From: Dugong dugon | Taxonomy: Eukaryota; Chordata; Mammalia; Sirenia; Dugongidae | Direction of reading: 5' to 3' | DNA: 64,000 nucleotides | NCBI GenBank assembly: GCA_030035585.1 | Contig: CM057481.1 | Coordinates: forward strand, 5,543,128-5,607,127 | Shown here: one piece after another, positions 10,061 to 21,194 of the stretch | Position numbering within the stretch: the stretch's first letter is position 1 | Layout: every line of letters starts with the position of its first letter | Made by a program: the position numbers and the translations under genes | The notes under the pieces: model-generated | What the model was told of the DNA's origin: nothing | The model's database searches: none | What the model saw: the letters and a program-made list of their open reading frames with translations, nothing else

Positions 10061-10950
10061 TAGATACAGGAGTCATTTCTCCTATTAACCAGACTTTGAG
10101 CTTCTTGAGGTCAGAATTGAGGTCGATCCATCTTTGTTTTCCTTGGAGTGCTTTAAAATTAGGAGGCCTTTCGAAATGCTTGTCAAATGAGATAATTTAT
10201 TGGTATCCGGTCTTCCTTAAACAGGATGCCAGATGAAAAGGTAGCAAGATAGGAGGCGGGGCCAAGTTAGCCAGGTTAGGGCGGCTTTTTAAATTGCCTA
10301 CGCCTCAATGCTCTGCCACTCGGGCATTCTGCAGCTCCCTCCACCTGATCATGTGTCTTTTTATTTTCTGCGTAAAAAACATCTGGCTGCATTTTAATTT
10401 GATTCACACAATTTATTTCGGCAGCCTCTAGGCCCCAAGCCATTTCTAGATATGCATCAGCATCTACCAGTAAGTCTAGGGGGGCTGTGCTTGTGCATCT
10501 GAGAATATCATCTGCCCTGGAGTCATTATGTTCAAATGATTCCCCTTGTTGAATTGTTTAGTGTGAAATAGGATTGTTTGCATTCCATTTACTCTTTACT
10601 TTCTTAATTAGAGTGACCTCCAGCTTGAATCCACCAACTGTTGGATTCAATTGTGTCTTTCCAGGAATCCCTCCAGTAATAAGGTTAACTTTAAATACTG
10701 TTGTTTCCTCAAGCATGACATAAAACTAACGCTCCTTTAGAGAAAATAAATTCAAGTCCTCAATAAATGACTCCAGGCATAATTGTAGGGATATTGGAGT
10801 CATGTAATTTCGGACCTTCTTCCCTTCCCTGGTGTGTATAAACATTGCGTAAGGCAGCCCTGCCCGCTGACTCTCCTGATTATTTCATTCATGGCAATAA
10901 TTACAATCTACAGATATTTATTGATTTGTGCAGTTGGTCTTTCTGTGTGC
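10061..10950. other. No gene; non-repetitive block
   Basis: Apart from weak L2-like text at 10085-10180, I see no repeat or gene from 10200 to 10950. It is a candidate for conserved noncoding DNA only. Confidence 0.4.
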
Positions 10951-10959
10951 ATCCCTCAG

Positions 10960-11062
10960 TAGAATGTAATATCCATGAAAGCAAGACTTGTTCTGTCTCG
11001 GTAACATTGTACCTGGTGCTGTGTTTGGACATAGCAGGTGCTCCTTAAATACTTGTTGGAAA
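10960..11062 (+). mobile_element. L2 LINE 3' end
   Basis: AATGTAATATCCATGAAAGC, TACCTGGTGCTGTGTTTGG, AGGTGCTCCTTAAATACTTG. Confidence 0.7.
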
Positions 11063-11201
11063 AGGAATACGTGAAACAGTGAGTAGAGAAATTGCTCCAG
11101 GTGGCCAGTACTTCATTGTCCTGCCCCAAAATTACTTGTCTCAGGTAGAGATGTGTGTCATTGTCTCTGTAAAAGCCCAGGAAAAATATTCACAATGCCC
11201 T

Positions 11202-11323
11202 CAAAAACCAAACCCTACAGGACAGAGTAGAACTGCCCCATAGCGTTTCCAAGGAGCAGCTGGTGGATTCAAACTGCCGACCTTTTGGTTAGCAGCTGAG
11301 TTCTTAACAACTGCACCAGCCCT
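11202..11323 (-). mobile_element. AfroSINE, antisense, internally deleted
   Basis: AAAAACCAAA joins directly to CCCTACAGGACAGAGTAGAAC, so the GTTGCCGTCGAGTCGATTCC block is missing. Ends at CTGCACCAGCCCT. Confidence 0.88.
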
Positions 11324-11498
11324 AGAGAAACAGAATTCCTTGAGTTTATCATTTAAAATACACGTTTCTTTGGTTGGAGGGTTGGCGAGGCCCATGGCAT
11401 GGCACAGGGGCAGCTCCTAGGTGAGGGTCTCCATGATGTGGCCGTCTCTGGCAGTTCGTTTCTCATTTTGAGCAACAAAGCAGTTTTCTGTACATGTC

Positions 11499-11698
11499 AT
11501 TGTTGTTTGGTGCCGCTGAGTCGATTTTTGACTCCGAGCGACCCCATGTGACAGAGTAGAACTGCCCCATAGGGTTTTCTAGGCTGTAATCTTTACAGTA
11601 ACAGATGGCCAGGTCTTTCTCTCTCCGAGTGGCTGGATGGGTTCCAACCATCAAGCTCTCCGTTAGCAGGGGAGTGCTTAACCGCTGCACCACCAGAG
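11499..11698 (-). mobile_element. AfroSINE, antisense, long-body type
   Basis: GTTGTTTGGTGCCGCTGAGT to CGCTGCACCACCAG, with the GGCTGTAATCTTTACAG block. Confidence 0.93.
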
Positions 11699-11910
11699 CA
11701 GAGTAGTTCAGAAAACATTACTTTCCATTTCTCCCACATTCTGAGATCAGCAGGGGTGGGCAGCCGCTGGTAGCAAAGGCTCTCAGGGACAGTGACGGGG
11801 AATCCTCACTGGTGGGCAGGGACGTGGGGGGAGGAGAGGTCTTCCTAGGAGCTTTGTGGATTGGGCTGAGAGGACAGCATGGTTTCTTTCCATGGCCCTG
11901 TCTCTGTCTG

Positions 11911-12075
11911 AGGAGCCCTGGTGGCACAGTGGTAAAGAGCTCAGCTGCTAACCAAAAGGTCGGCAGTTCCAATCCACCAACCACACCTTGGAAACCCTAT
12001 GGGGGCAGTTCTACTCTGTCCTATAGGGTCACTATGAGTTGGAATTGACTTGACAGCAACAGGTTTGGTTTTGAG
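11911..12075 (+). mobile_element. AfroSINE, short-body type
   Basis: AGGAGCCCTGGTGGCACAGTGG head, complete body, tail GGCAACAGGTTTGGTTTTG-like. B-box read as CAGTTCCAATCC. Confidence 0.93.
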
Positions 12076-12134
12076 TCTGTATTTGAAGCGTTAGTAAATA
12101 AGATGGCAGCCGCTGTCCCACAATCTGCCAGGAT

Positions 12135-12391
12135 GAGTTTTTTTTTTTTTTATTTAACTTTTTTGCTTTCATGGAAAACTTCAAAGTACACAAAGCGGAA
12201 TGAACCATATCGTGCACCCCTTACACCATCACCCAGCTTCCTTCACCTGTATTCGAACAATCTTGTTCCATCTTACCCGCCCTCCACCCCCATCTCCTTT
12301 CCATGCTCAAGCCCTCCTATCACTGGATAATTTTAAAGCAAATCCCAGGCAGCTTTTTTTTTCCCATCTATTAATACATTTTTCATCAGAT
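12135..12391 (-). mobile_element. Old L1 3' region, antisense
   Basis: T-run, then TTTCATGGAAAACTTCAAAG, CATCACCCAGCTTCC, TTTTAAAGCAAATCCCAGGC: the usual antisense L1M 3' pattern. Confidence 0.6.
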
Positions 12392-12963
12392 CGGTGGCAT
12401 TGCCAGGTTGGCGCCACCCACTGTGGCAACTCATGGTGTCACCCCCACCCCCGCCATGAACCTCCTCCCAGATCAGACCATGCAGAATCCTTAATAATTT
12501 TTTTTTTGTACTAATGTTACTCGTGAATCATAATTCCTGTATATCACTCCTTCTTTTCCTTTAATTACTACTTCATTCTCAAAAAAGTTATTGATACAGG
12601 TTCACAAATACTAATTACCACAATACTGTAGCTAAAACACCAGAAAATTTGACAAAGCCAGCTCCTATAAAAACACCAGCAGCAATAAAAACAGCACGTG
12701 CTTGTCATTCATTATAAGGTTCAAAGAGTAAATCAGCACAGAGTTTTAGCCTTGTAGGTATATTGATACATGTAAGCTGGGCTTACAACAAATATTTTTG
12801 TTGTTATAACTAATTACAGGGATGTTTTTATGAAAAACAATAAATTATTTTATTTTCTGAAACACCGCATAAAAATCTTATAGACGGTTATTTTGGTGTC
12901 ACACCCTCTGACAGCGTCACCTGGTGCGGTCCGCACCCCCCGCACCCCCTAGTGACGCCACTG
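12392..12963. mobile_element. Candidate DNA transposon with imperfect TIRs
   Basis: Left end CGGTGGCATTGCCAGG pairs with the reverse complement of the right end (CAGTGGCGTCACTAGG). Both ends also carry inward GGTGTCAC motifs (GGTGTCACCCCC near 12434, GGTGTCACACCC near 12895). Ends are CpG- and C-rich, the ~450-bp interior AT-rich. Flanking octamers CATCAGAT and CTTCCAAT agree at 5 of 8, weakly in favour of hAT. No transposase frame. Confidence 0.5.
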
Positions 12964-13044
12964 CTTCCAATCTTGTATTTGTCACATCTAAAACTTCCAC
13001 AAAAATTCTTGAGTGGTGTAGGCTTTACTTACCCAAGAGGTGGA

Positions 13045-13190
13045 CTAGAGTGGTTAACAGTTGAGTCGTAAGGCCAGGTACCTGGAAGCTTGGACAGGCA
13101 CTGAAATATCCGGTGCCTCAGTTTCCTCATCTGTAAAATGGGAAGACAGATTGAGTACCTGTAATATACATGAAGCACGTTGGGAAGTCC
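13045..13190 (+). mobile_element. MIR SINE
   Basis: CTCAGTTTCCTCATCTGTAA followed by AATGGGAAGACAG, a canonical MIR core. Confidence 0.8.
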
Positions 13191-13485
13191 CTGCTGTATC
13201 GTTGCTACAGTGCATACATGTTGGCTCTGTTAGGCTTGTCAGATGTGCGTGTTGCCAATGAAAACTCCCATGGAAGCCTGATTTTTACACTTTGTTGGTA
13301 ACCCAAGTCCAAATTTATACAGAAAGAACACAAAGTTAGAACTTATGTAGGATGAGACAAGAAATCATAATGAATGACTAGGATCTTGGAGATTCAAGTC
13401 TCTTTCTTTCGAGACCTCTTCAGGCAGTTGACCTGAGATGCTCGCAGGGAGACCCTTGCTGATTTCAGCCTGGCTTTCCCTCTCA

Positions 13486-13685
13486 CTGAGTGGCGCAAAT
13501 GGTTTGCACTGGACTACTGACCTAAAGGTTGGCGGTTCTAACCCACCCAGTGGCACTGCGGAAGAAAGGCCTGGTGATCTGCTTCCATAAAGATTACAGC
13601 CAAGAAAACCCTATGGAACAGTTCAACTCTGTCATACGTGGGGTCTCCATGAGTCGGAATCAATTCGACAGCAACTAACAACAAT
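13486..13685 (+). mobile_element. AfroSINE, 'accc-agtggc' subtype
   Basis: Head GAGTGGCGCAAATGGTTTGC, B-box-like GCGGTTCTAACC, ACCCAGTGGCACTGCGGAAG, tail GACAGCAACTAACAAC. Pairs with the inverted copy next to it. Confidence 0.9.
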
Positions 13686-13798
13686 CTTTAAAAAGCAGAT
13701 TGCCAGGCCTTTCTTCCACAGTGCCACTGGGTGGATTTGAACTGCCGATCTTTGGGTTAGTAGTTAAGTGCAAACTGTTTGTGCCACCCAGGGACGTC
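13686..13798 (-). mobile_element. AfroSINE 5' half, antisense
   Basis: Starts in the middle of the SINE (AAGCAGATTGCCAGGCCTTT) and ends at its head (TTTGTGCCACCCAGGGAC). It has the same CAGTGCCACTGGGT subtype marker as 13486-13685, in inverted orientation. Confidence 0.88.
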
Positions 13799-14158
13799 GG
13801 CACAGAGTAAGTGTGCTCTGTAAATGTTAATTATGACAGCTGATAGGCCTATTCTCTAAAGGAGGAAATATTGGTAGAGGAGTTTGGGTAGGAAGCTGGG
13901 GGAGCATGTTGTGGGTCCCGTTTGGGGCATGAGTTTGCGATGCCTTTGAGACATCTGAGAAGTAATGTCAGTGCTCAGTGTTTGAGGATGATGATGTGCT
14001 GACAGCAGTGACATCGATGTTGGCAACTACAATCGTCTGTGGTCTCAGAACTTTCAGCCCACGAACAGGCAGGCTGCCTGGGAGCTCTGAGTATGTGGGC
14101 AAGGATTACTGCTTAGCTGATTTCATCTCAAGGTGAGCAGGCAGCCAGTTTAGGGGCC

Positions 14159-14314
14159 AAAAACCACACCCATTGCCACAGAGTCAGTTCTGACCCACAG
14201 GGACCCTAGACGACAGAGTAGACCTGCCTTATAGGGTTCCCAAGGGCAGTGGATTTGAACTGCTGACCTTTTGGTTAGCAGCTCTATCACTTAACCACTG
14301 CGCTGCCAGGGTTC
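14159..14314 (-). mobile_element. AfroSINE, antisense
   Basis: AAAAACCACACCCATTGCC through GACCTTTTGGTTAGCAGC to CGCTGCCAGGGTTC. Confidence 0.92.
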
Positions 14315-14648
14315 AAGGGCTTACAACCACCAAAGGTGGAAGTCTATACCATGGAGAGCCTGTATCCACCCCTAGCGTTTCTTCCCCCTGAAAGTTAGTT
14401 GTTTCAGTCTAGGGGTAGAATGCTGGGGTTGGAAGGTGGAGGCAGTAAGGGGAGACCTAGCTTTGCTTGCTTGGGGGTGCGGTGACTGGGAAGGGAGTGT
14501 GGGAGTCACAGCTGCCCCATCAGTTGAGTGCTGTCCTGCTTGCAGTTGGAGTGGGAAGAGGGAAAGTGAGGGAGGGAGTTGGTCCTTCCAACAGGCTCCT
14601 TCTCATTCCCGCCCTCTGCCGACCTGTCCTGTCTTGACTCTGCAGCTT

Positions 14649-14890
14649 CTTCTTTTTTTTTTTTTAAATAATCTATTTTATTTTGTTGTTGTTGAGAATA
14701 TACACAGCAAAACATACACCAGTTCAACAGTTTCTACAGGTACAAATCAATGACACTGATTACACCCTTCGAGTTGTGCGACCATTCTCACCCGCCTTCT
14801 CTGAGTGGTTCCTCCTCAATTAGCATAAGCTCACTGCCCCCGAAGGTTCCTACCTAATCTTTTGAGTTGCTGTTGTCAGACTGTGTAGCT
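14649..14890 (-). mobile_element. LINE (L1-type) 3' end, antisense
   Basis: T-run, GAGAATATACACAGCAAAAC, CACCAGTTCAACAGTTTCTAC, CTTCGAGTTGTGCGACCATT. The same unit in shorter form is at 2465-2536 and 39520-39661. Confidence 0.65.
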
Positions 14891-15510
14891 TCTTTAGGAC
14901 CCCCCTAGTGAAATGTCTCCTTCCTCCTTCGTGGTCTCTTCCTGCGTACTCTGCCAGTACTTCCTTCCTTCTCCCCCTTGATCCACCAACAGGCTTCCAC
15001 TCTCCGTTCATCCATCAGAAATCTGTTGAGGTGTCTTGCTCATTGATGGTCTCCCTTCTGTGCCTGTCTTGGTTATGGGTTTATTCTTTTACTATGATTT
15101 ATTGGGTCTTGACAGGAAGGGATGATAAATGCTTATGCTCAGTCCTCTGTTCCAAGTGGAGGCATTTCTACCGATGTCTAAAAATACCTTTTACTTGAAT
15201 ATTCCATTTCTAGGAAAACAGTCTATTTGGTGTCAGAAGTGAAGGGCAAGGCTGCACTGCTGTAAAGAACGATCTGGATCAAGTATGAGTATTGACAGTT
15301 GTCCAGGTCGTGTTTCTCTTCTTATTCAGTTCACTCAGCTGCTGCTTTTGTTTATGGCATCAGCAGACATGGGCTCTAACACAGGCATTTCTTGGGTGGC
15401 TGAAGAGATTTCAGTTTGCTATCTGCCTAGTGATCTCTACCAGCCTAAGACAAAGTTTTCTTTTAAGTAAGTAAGTTGGTTAAAAATGCTCTCATTTTCC
15501 AAATATATGG
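14891..15510. other. No gene seen
   Basis: Single-copy-looking DNA with short uninformative open frames (e.g. 14908-15198). Confidence 0.4.
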
Positions 15511-16758
15511 TCACCAATTTTGCTGAAGATCACTCAAAAGCAGTTGCAGCAGTGTATCAACAGAGAACTTCCAGAAGTTCAAGCCGGATTCAGAAGAAGA
15601 CTTGGAACCAGGGATTTCGTTGCTGATGTCAGATGGATCCTGGCTGAAAGCAGAGAATGCCAGAAAGATGTTTACCTGCGTTTTATTGACTATGCAAAGG
15701 CATTTAACTATATGGATCATAACAAATTATGGATAACATTTCAAAGAATGGACATTCTAGAACACTTAACTGTGTTCATGAGGAACCTGTACATGGACCG
15801 CGAGGCAGTTGTTTGAACAGAACAGGAGGATACTGCATGGTTTAAAGCCAGGAAAGGTGTGTGTCAGGGTTGTATCCTTTCCCCATATCTATTCAATCTG
15901 TATGCTGAGCAAATAATCCAAGAAGGTGGACTGTAGAAGAAGATTGGAGGAAGACTCGTTAACAACCTGTGATAACTTATGACACAACCTTACTTGTTGA
16001 AAGTGAAGAGGACTTGAAGCACTTACTGATAAAGATCAAAGACCCCAGCCTTCAGTGTGGATTACACCTCACCATAAAGAAAACAAAAATCCTCACAACT
16101 AGACCATTAAGCAACATCATGATAAGCGGAAAAAATGTTGAAGTTGTCAAGGATTTCATTTACTTGGATCCACAATCAACGCCCACGGAAGCAGCAGTCA
16201 AGAAATCAGATAACGTATTGTGTTGGGCAAATCTGCTGTAAACAACTCTTTAAAGTACTGAAAAGCGAAGATGTCACTTTGAGGACTAAGGTGCGCCTGA
16301 CCCAAGCCATGGTGTTTTCAACTGCCTCATACGCGTGAGAAAACTGGACAACGAATAAGGAAGACGGAAGAAGAATTGATACCTTTGAATTATGGTGTTG
16401 GCGAAGAATATTGAATATACCATGGACCGCCAGAAGAAGGAACAAATCTGTCTTGGAGGAAGTACAGCCAGAGTGCTTCTTAGAAGCAAGGATGGCAAGA
16501 CTTCATCTCACATACTTTGGACATGTTAACAGAAGGGATCAGTCCCTGGAGAAGGACATCATTCTTGGTAAAGTAGAGGGTCAGCGAAAAAGAGGAAGAC
16601 CCTCAATGAAATGCATTGACACGGTGGCTACAGCAATGGGCTCAAGCATAGCAAAGACTGTGAGGATGCCATGGGACCGGACAGTGTTTCATTCTACTGT
16701 CCATAGGGTCAGCTGTGAGTCGGAACTGACTTGACAACGCCTAATAACAACAACAACT
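15511..16758 (+). mobile_element. RTE LINE, 5'-truncated, decayed
   Basis: Last ~1.25 kb of an RTE (BovB-like) element. Frame 15520-15816 holds reverse-transcriptase motif A (FIDYAKAF, residues 55-62). The motif B region follows in DNA (GTGTGTCAGGGTTGTATCC). Motif C is destroyed, reading TGTGATAACTTATGACAC where the YADD codons should be. Downstream frames (15969-16241, 16411-16734) keep LLIKIK, IKKTKILTT and the C-terminal YFGHVNRRDQSLEKDIILGK region. The end GACTTGACAACGCCTAATAA plus (CAA)n is the tail shared with the SINEs. Several stops and frameshifts make it inactive. Confidence 0.93.
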
Positions 16759-18110
16759 TTGCTTCCTGCTTTCACTGCTTTGTTTTAGGGGGATCAAGAA
16801 TCTGAAATAGACGCAAATCATTCATGGCTAATGTAGCAATACTCTGCGGAAGTCATACAACAGCCCTCCAAACTGTGGAAACAAGCACATAAAGCTAGAA
16901 AATCCTGGCCCCGAGAGTCACACATGTATTCGTTATTTGGAAGGCAATATGGACTGTGAATGGGGACCCTGTAGGAGTGCAGTGTAGGCTGAAGTCCAGG
17001 GTTAACTGGAAATTGTTACTTTTGTGGACTCATTCCCTCAGTCTTCTCTTAGCTTTAGTTAAACATACTTGCGAGTCTTTCTTTCTGCTTTTGGGTATTA
17101 TTTTTGCATTTGTATTAAAGAAAATGGGGGCGGGGAGACTAATGAGGAATAAATAATGGAAAAGGATGAAAAAAATCTTTGTTTGTAAGTGTATGAGACC
17201 TTGTAAACTTATATAATCTACGGATCATTTACATTACAGACTGTTATGGCACCAGAAGAGCCATTGGGCTAATGTAACCACTGATGATCTTATGCACAGA
17301 CTCTGCATACTAAATGCCCTTATGAAATTGGGAATGAAATATGGGAATTGAGCATGGCCAGTAACCATTTTTAAAAATAATGAAGTATTCTACTATCAGC
17401 CCCGGCCAAAATCATGAAGTGCTGAGTCAACCTAATGAACTAATTGCCTGAAAAATGAAATCAGCAAAAAAAAAAAGAACTCCATATGTGTAGCAGGTAA
17501 AAAACAAAAATAGGGTTCATATTTTGCAGCATGAAATATATTTTTGTACTCAGGGAGAAATATGAACCTGTGCCACATTTCTTTTCAGCAGCTGATGTTT
17601 AAGCCGCGGAAATTAAATCACAGATACCCTGGGTTTTAGAGATGGGATGGAGGTGGGTACTGGGCTTTGCCAAGTCACTTTGCCCTGAGTAGCAACACCC
17701 TGCCTGGCCATGCTTGAGAATAGATTGCCAATCGTGCCAAATTATATGAAGCTTTTGAGATGTACACAAATAGCCCATTACACCTTTCACAGTGTTCCTT
17801 CATTAAGCCCGCAGAATTGTTTATGTTTTTCTCATAATAGCTTCTGAAAGGTCAAGAATTGCTTACTTGACTTTCTGATGCTCTTCGGGGAATAATGCTG
17901 TTAACTGTTTGTGGCTTCTGCTCCTCCAGGCTGACATTGGCTCCAAGGTCTCCCGTTGCTGTCAGGACTGGGACTCCACCACACACTCGACAGCTGGGAA
18001 TAGGGAATAGAAGGAAGAGTCTGGAATCCCTGCCAGTTGAGATTTTGTTCATCACTTTCTGTTAGAGTTGCTGCTTACCTCTGGTGGCATTAGGGAGGCA
18101 GTAAGGGTGG
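16759..18110. other. No gene seen
   Basis: Mostly non-repetitive, AT-rich in places (A-run at 17466-17476). No domain-bearing frame. Confidence 0.4.
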
Positions 18111-18235
18111 TGGTTTTGAGAGTGGGTTTTGGGTCAGACTCCTGAGTGGGGTGATCTGGAGCAAGTCATGTTAGCCCTCAAAATGTTTGTTTCCAAATGC
18201 TTAAAATAGGATAAGAGTAGTACGGCCTCAGCAGA
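18111..18235 (+). mobile_element. MIR SINE, diverged
   Basis: GGTCAGACTCCTGAGTGGGG, GATCTGGAGCAAGTCATGTT and TTTCCAAATGCTTAAAATAGG-like spacing fit a worn MIR. Confidence 0.45.
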
Positions 18236-18344
18236 TGCGTTCCTGCCAAAGAGTCAGTGTTAAAATGTTGACTCAGAACAAAACACCTAGGGTTGTTCTA
18301 AGACTGCCCGGGCTAGACCTTGACTGGCAACATTGCAAGTCTGT

Positions 18345-18820
18345 GGTTGTTGGTAGCTGCTCTCAAGTCGACTCAGACTCGTGGCCGCCTGATGCACAAC
18401 AAGGAAACATTGCCCAGCCCTGCGCAATCTTCACGATCTTCTCCGTGTTTGAGTCTGTTGTTGGAACCATTGTGTCAATCCATCTCACTGAGGGCTTTGC
18501 TCGCCATCACTGACCCTCTGCTTTACCAAACATGAGGTCCTTCTCTAGCGAGTGGTCCTTCCTGATGCTGCATTTAAAGTTAATGAGTTTAAGTCTTGGA
18601 CAATAGTCTGTGATCCATAGGGTTTTCATTGGGAAACTGTGAGAAGTAGATGGACAGGCCTTCTTCCTAGTCTCTCTTAGTCTGGAAGCTCCACTGAAAC
18701 CTGTCCACCATGGGTAACCTTGCTGGTATTTGAAATACTGGTGGCGTAGCTTCCAGCACCACAGCAACACACAAGCCACCACAGTAGGAGAAACTGACAG
18801 ATGGGTGGTGAGTTGCATAA
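18345..18820 (-). mobile_element. RTE end-to-end derivative (internally deleted RTE)
   Basis: The antisense RTE 3' end (GTAGCTGCTCTCAAGTCGAC; CAATCCATCTCACTGAGGG; up to ~18560) is joined directly to the antisense RTE 5' end (GGACAGGCCTTCTTCCTAGT, CATGGGTAACCTTGCTGGTA, AGCAACACACAAGCCACCAC, to ~18820). The whole coding region is absent. The 5' half matches 33250-33424 of the longest RTE and 47684-47930 of the second derivative. Such RTE 5'+3' fusions are known as non-autonomous families in other mammals. Confidence 0.8.
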
Positions 18821-18889
18821 TACATTATCAACCTGGAGGCCCACTGTCTGCCCTCACTCAGATTTGTAAGGAGGAAGTAACGTTAAAGG

Positions 18890-19065
18890 CCTCTATGTGC
18901 CAAGGGTTTACACAGGGCTCTCATTTAATTCTTTACACCGTAAAATAAGTACTCTGTTGCCGTGGTATGCATGAAGAAGCTAATGCTCAGGGCTAACAGC
19001 AATGGCTACCCTTTGCTGAGTGTCTACTATGTGCCTGGCACCGTTTTAGACACTCATCTATTTTC
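18890..19065 (-). mobile_element. MIR SINE, antisense
   Basis: CCTCTATGTGCCAAGG and, after a second start at 18996, GCTGAGTGTCTACTATGTGC: one or two worn antisense MIRs. Confidence 0.6.
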
Positions 19066-20030
19066 TTGTTAATGGACATTTCAGTTGTTTCTTGTTTTTT
19101 GCTATCATGAACAGTGCTAAAATGGACATTTGTGTATGTATCTTCATGTGCACTGCCTAGGACTTTCTTTTGGGTGTGTACCCAGAAGTAGAACTGCTGG
19201 GTCATAAGTATATAAAAGTTCAATTTTACAAGGTAATATGTAATTATTTTCCAAAGTGGCTGCAATAATTTATACTCCTACCGGAATATGTAAGCCTTCC
19301 GTTGATCCACATCCTGTCCTACACTTGATATTCTTATTTTTCTTAAGCTAACGGGTATAAGGTGGTATTTAACAGTGACTTTAATCTGTTTTTTCTGCTT
19401 ATGAATGTGGTTTATAATCTCTTTTTATATTTATTGGCCATATGTGTCTCTTTTTCTGTGAAATGATTGTTCATATCTTTTGCCAGTTTTTCTAATGACT
19501 TGTGTTTTTCTTTGATTTGTAGTTTTTAAAAAATTTTTCTGATACTTATCCGTTGTTGGTTATATCATTGCAAATACCCTCTCCATGCTTGTGACTTGTG
19601 ACTTGTCTTTGCACTTTCTTTGGGGTGCTTCTAGCATAAGTTCTTAGTCTTAATGGGGTTCAATTTTTCATTCTTTTCTTTAAAGGTTAACATTCTTTGT
19701 AAGTTTTTTAGGAAATCTCTTCTAATCTTCTATATTTTCTTCTAAATATTTAAAGTTTTGCATGCGGCATTTATGTTACTACTATATTTGTAATTGACTT
19801 TTGAGTATAATTTGAGGTAGGGATCCAAAATCATATTTTACCATTATGGACAATTATTTTTTTCCAGCTCAATTTATTGAATTACTCCCCCAGTCCTACC
19901 CCTACACGTAGTTCTGCCATATTACCTCTGTTATATATCAGAGTTCCACATATGTTTATAAGCCCGCCATTCTCTTCCCTTGGTGAATTTGTCTATTCCT
20001 GAGCCAGTACAAATGGTTACTATGACTTTG
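19066..20030 (-). mobile_element. L1 3' region, antisense
   Basis: Long run of antisense L1 landmarks: GTTTCTTGTTTTTTGCTATC, GTGTACCCAGAAGTAGAACT, TGTTCATATCTTTTGCCAGT, ATACTTATCCGTTGTTGG and a late TTTTTTCCAGCTCAATTTATTG. No open frame remains. Confidence 0.8.
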
Positions 20031-20043
20031 TAATACTTTATTT

Positions 20044-20200
20044 TTTGCAGATAACTTGCCCATGTAAATAACGCGCCCACACATATAATACGCACAGCGT
20101 GCCTAGGAAAATAATGCGCGAGGGGGTTGTGTGGTTGGCAAAAAACGTATAATGCACGAGGTATTTGCATAAAAATTTGGTAAACCTCGCATTATCTTGT
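20044..20200. mobile_element. CpG-rich possible DNA-transposon remnant
   Basis: Local cluster of CG dinucleotides (AATAACGCGCCC, ATACGCACAGCG, AATGCGCGAGG) in an AT-rich setting, starting GCAGATAACTTGCCC and ending CTCGCATTATCTTGTG. The ends look loosely inverted. Unnamed. Confidence 0.35.
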
Positions 20201-20779
20201 GGAACAATTCCCTCTCTTTTTCTTCTTACAGAATTAATAAATATCCATCTTACACCATTGAAAAGTATTGGAAATTACAGAGAAATAAAAATTACTTATA
20301 ATTTCATCATTCCGGTCCAACAACAGTTAACATTTGGTGTCTATTTTTCTAGAACAAATATACACTCATGAAAATGCACATTATTATGTGTATATAAATC
20401 CACATCCACACTTACACTTTAAGAAACTTAAGATAATTAAATAATTAAATAATTTCCTAGATGCAAAGCTCTATGTCTAAAGCTTTATTGTTGCCAAAGC
20501 TGAGAGACAATATTCAGAAAATATGATAATGCCTATGGTACTAATAATAGTGTTAGAAACAAATTAGTATTCAATTTGGCAGCTAATATGTTTCCTTTTG
20601 GGGTTCCTTAGTCCAGGGAGGCATTTATTTTGGATCCCTAAGGTTTATTACTGCCCTAAATGAAGAAAATAAATCTCTCTCCATCCCTAAACTAACACAC
20701 TTATCCTCCAAGCAAGCTACTTGATGCTTGCTTAATAAAACAAAACAAAACATTGTGTATTACGTTTTTAAAGAGCTAT

Positions 20780-20987
20780 GTTGTTGTTCCTGTGTGCTTT
20801 TGAGTTGCTTCCAACTGAGAGCGACCCTATAGGACAGAGTAGAACTGCCCCGTAGTGTTTCCAAGGCTGCAATTTACAGGAGCAGATCACCAGGTCTTTT
20901 TTCCTGTGGAGCAGCTAGTGGGTTCCAACTGCTGACCTTCCCGTTAGCAGCTAAGTGCTTAACCATTGTGAAACCAGGGCTCCTTTC
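20780..20987 (-). mobile_element. AfroSINE, antisense, with perfect TSD
   Basis: Long-body SINE ending AACCAGGGCTCCTTTC. TSD AAAGAGCTAT at 20770-20779 and 20988-20997, identical. Confidence 0.95.
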
Positions 20988-21024
20988 AAAGAGCTATACT
21001 TAGGTCTTAACATCAAATTTGTGT

Positions 21025-21185
21025 TGGAGAACTCCATCTGCCACTTATTACCTTTGTGGCCTTGGGCAAGTCACCTAACTTCTCCGAGTCTCAGTTTCTT
21101 GATCTTTGAAATAAACATAATATCTACCTTGCAGAGTTGCCTTGAGTACTAATGTATTTGAAAAGTCCTCATAAAATGCCAATGT
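21025..21185 (+). mobile_element. MIR SINE
   Basis: CCTTGGGCAAGTCACCTAAC, TCTCAGTTTCTTGATCTTTG, an almost textbook MIR middle. Confidence 0.88.
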
Positions 21186-21194
21186 TTGCATTTG

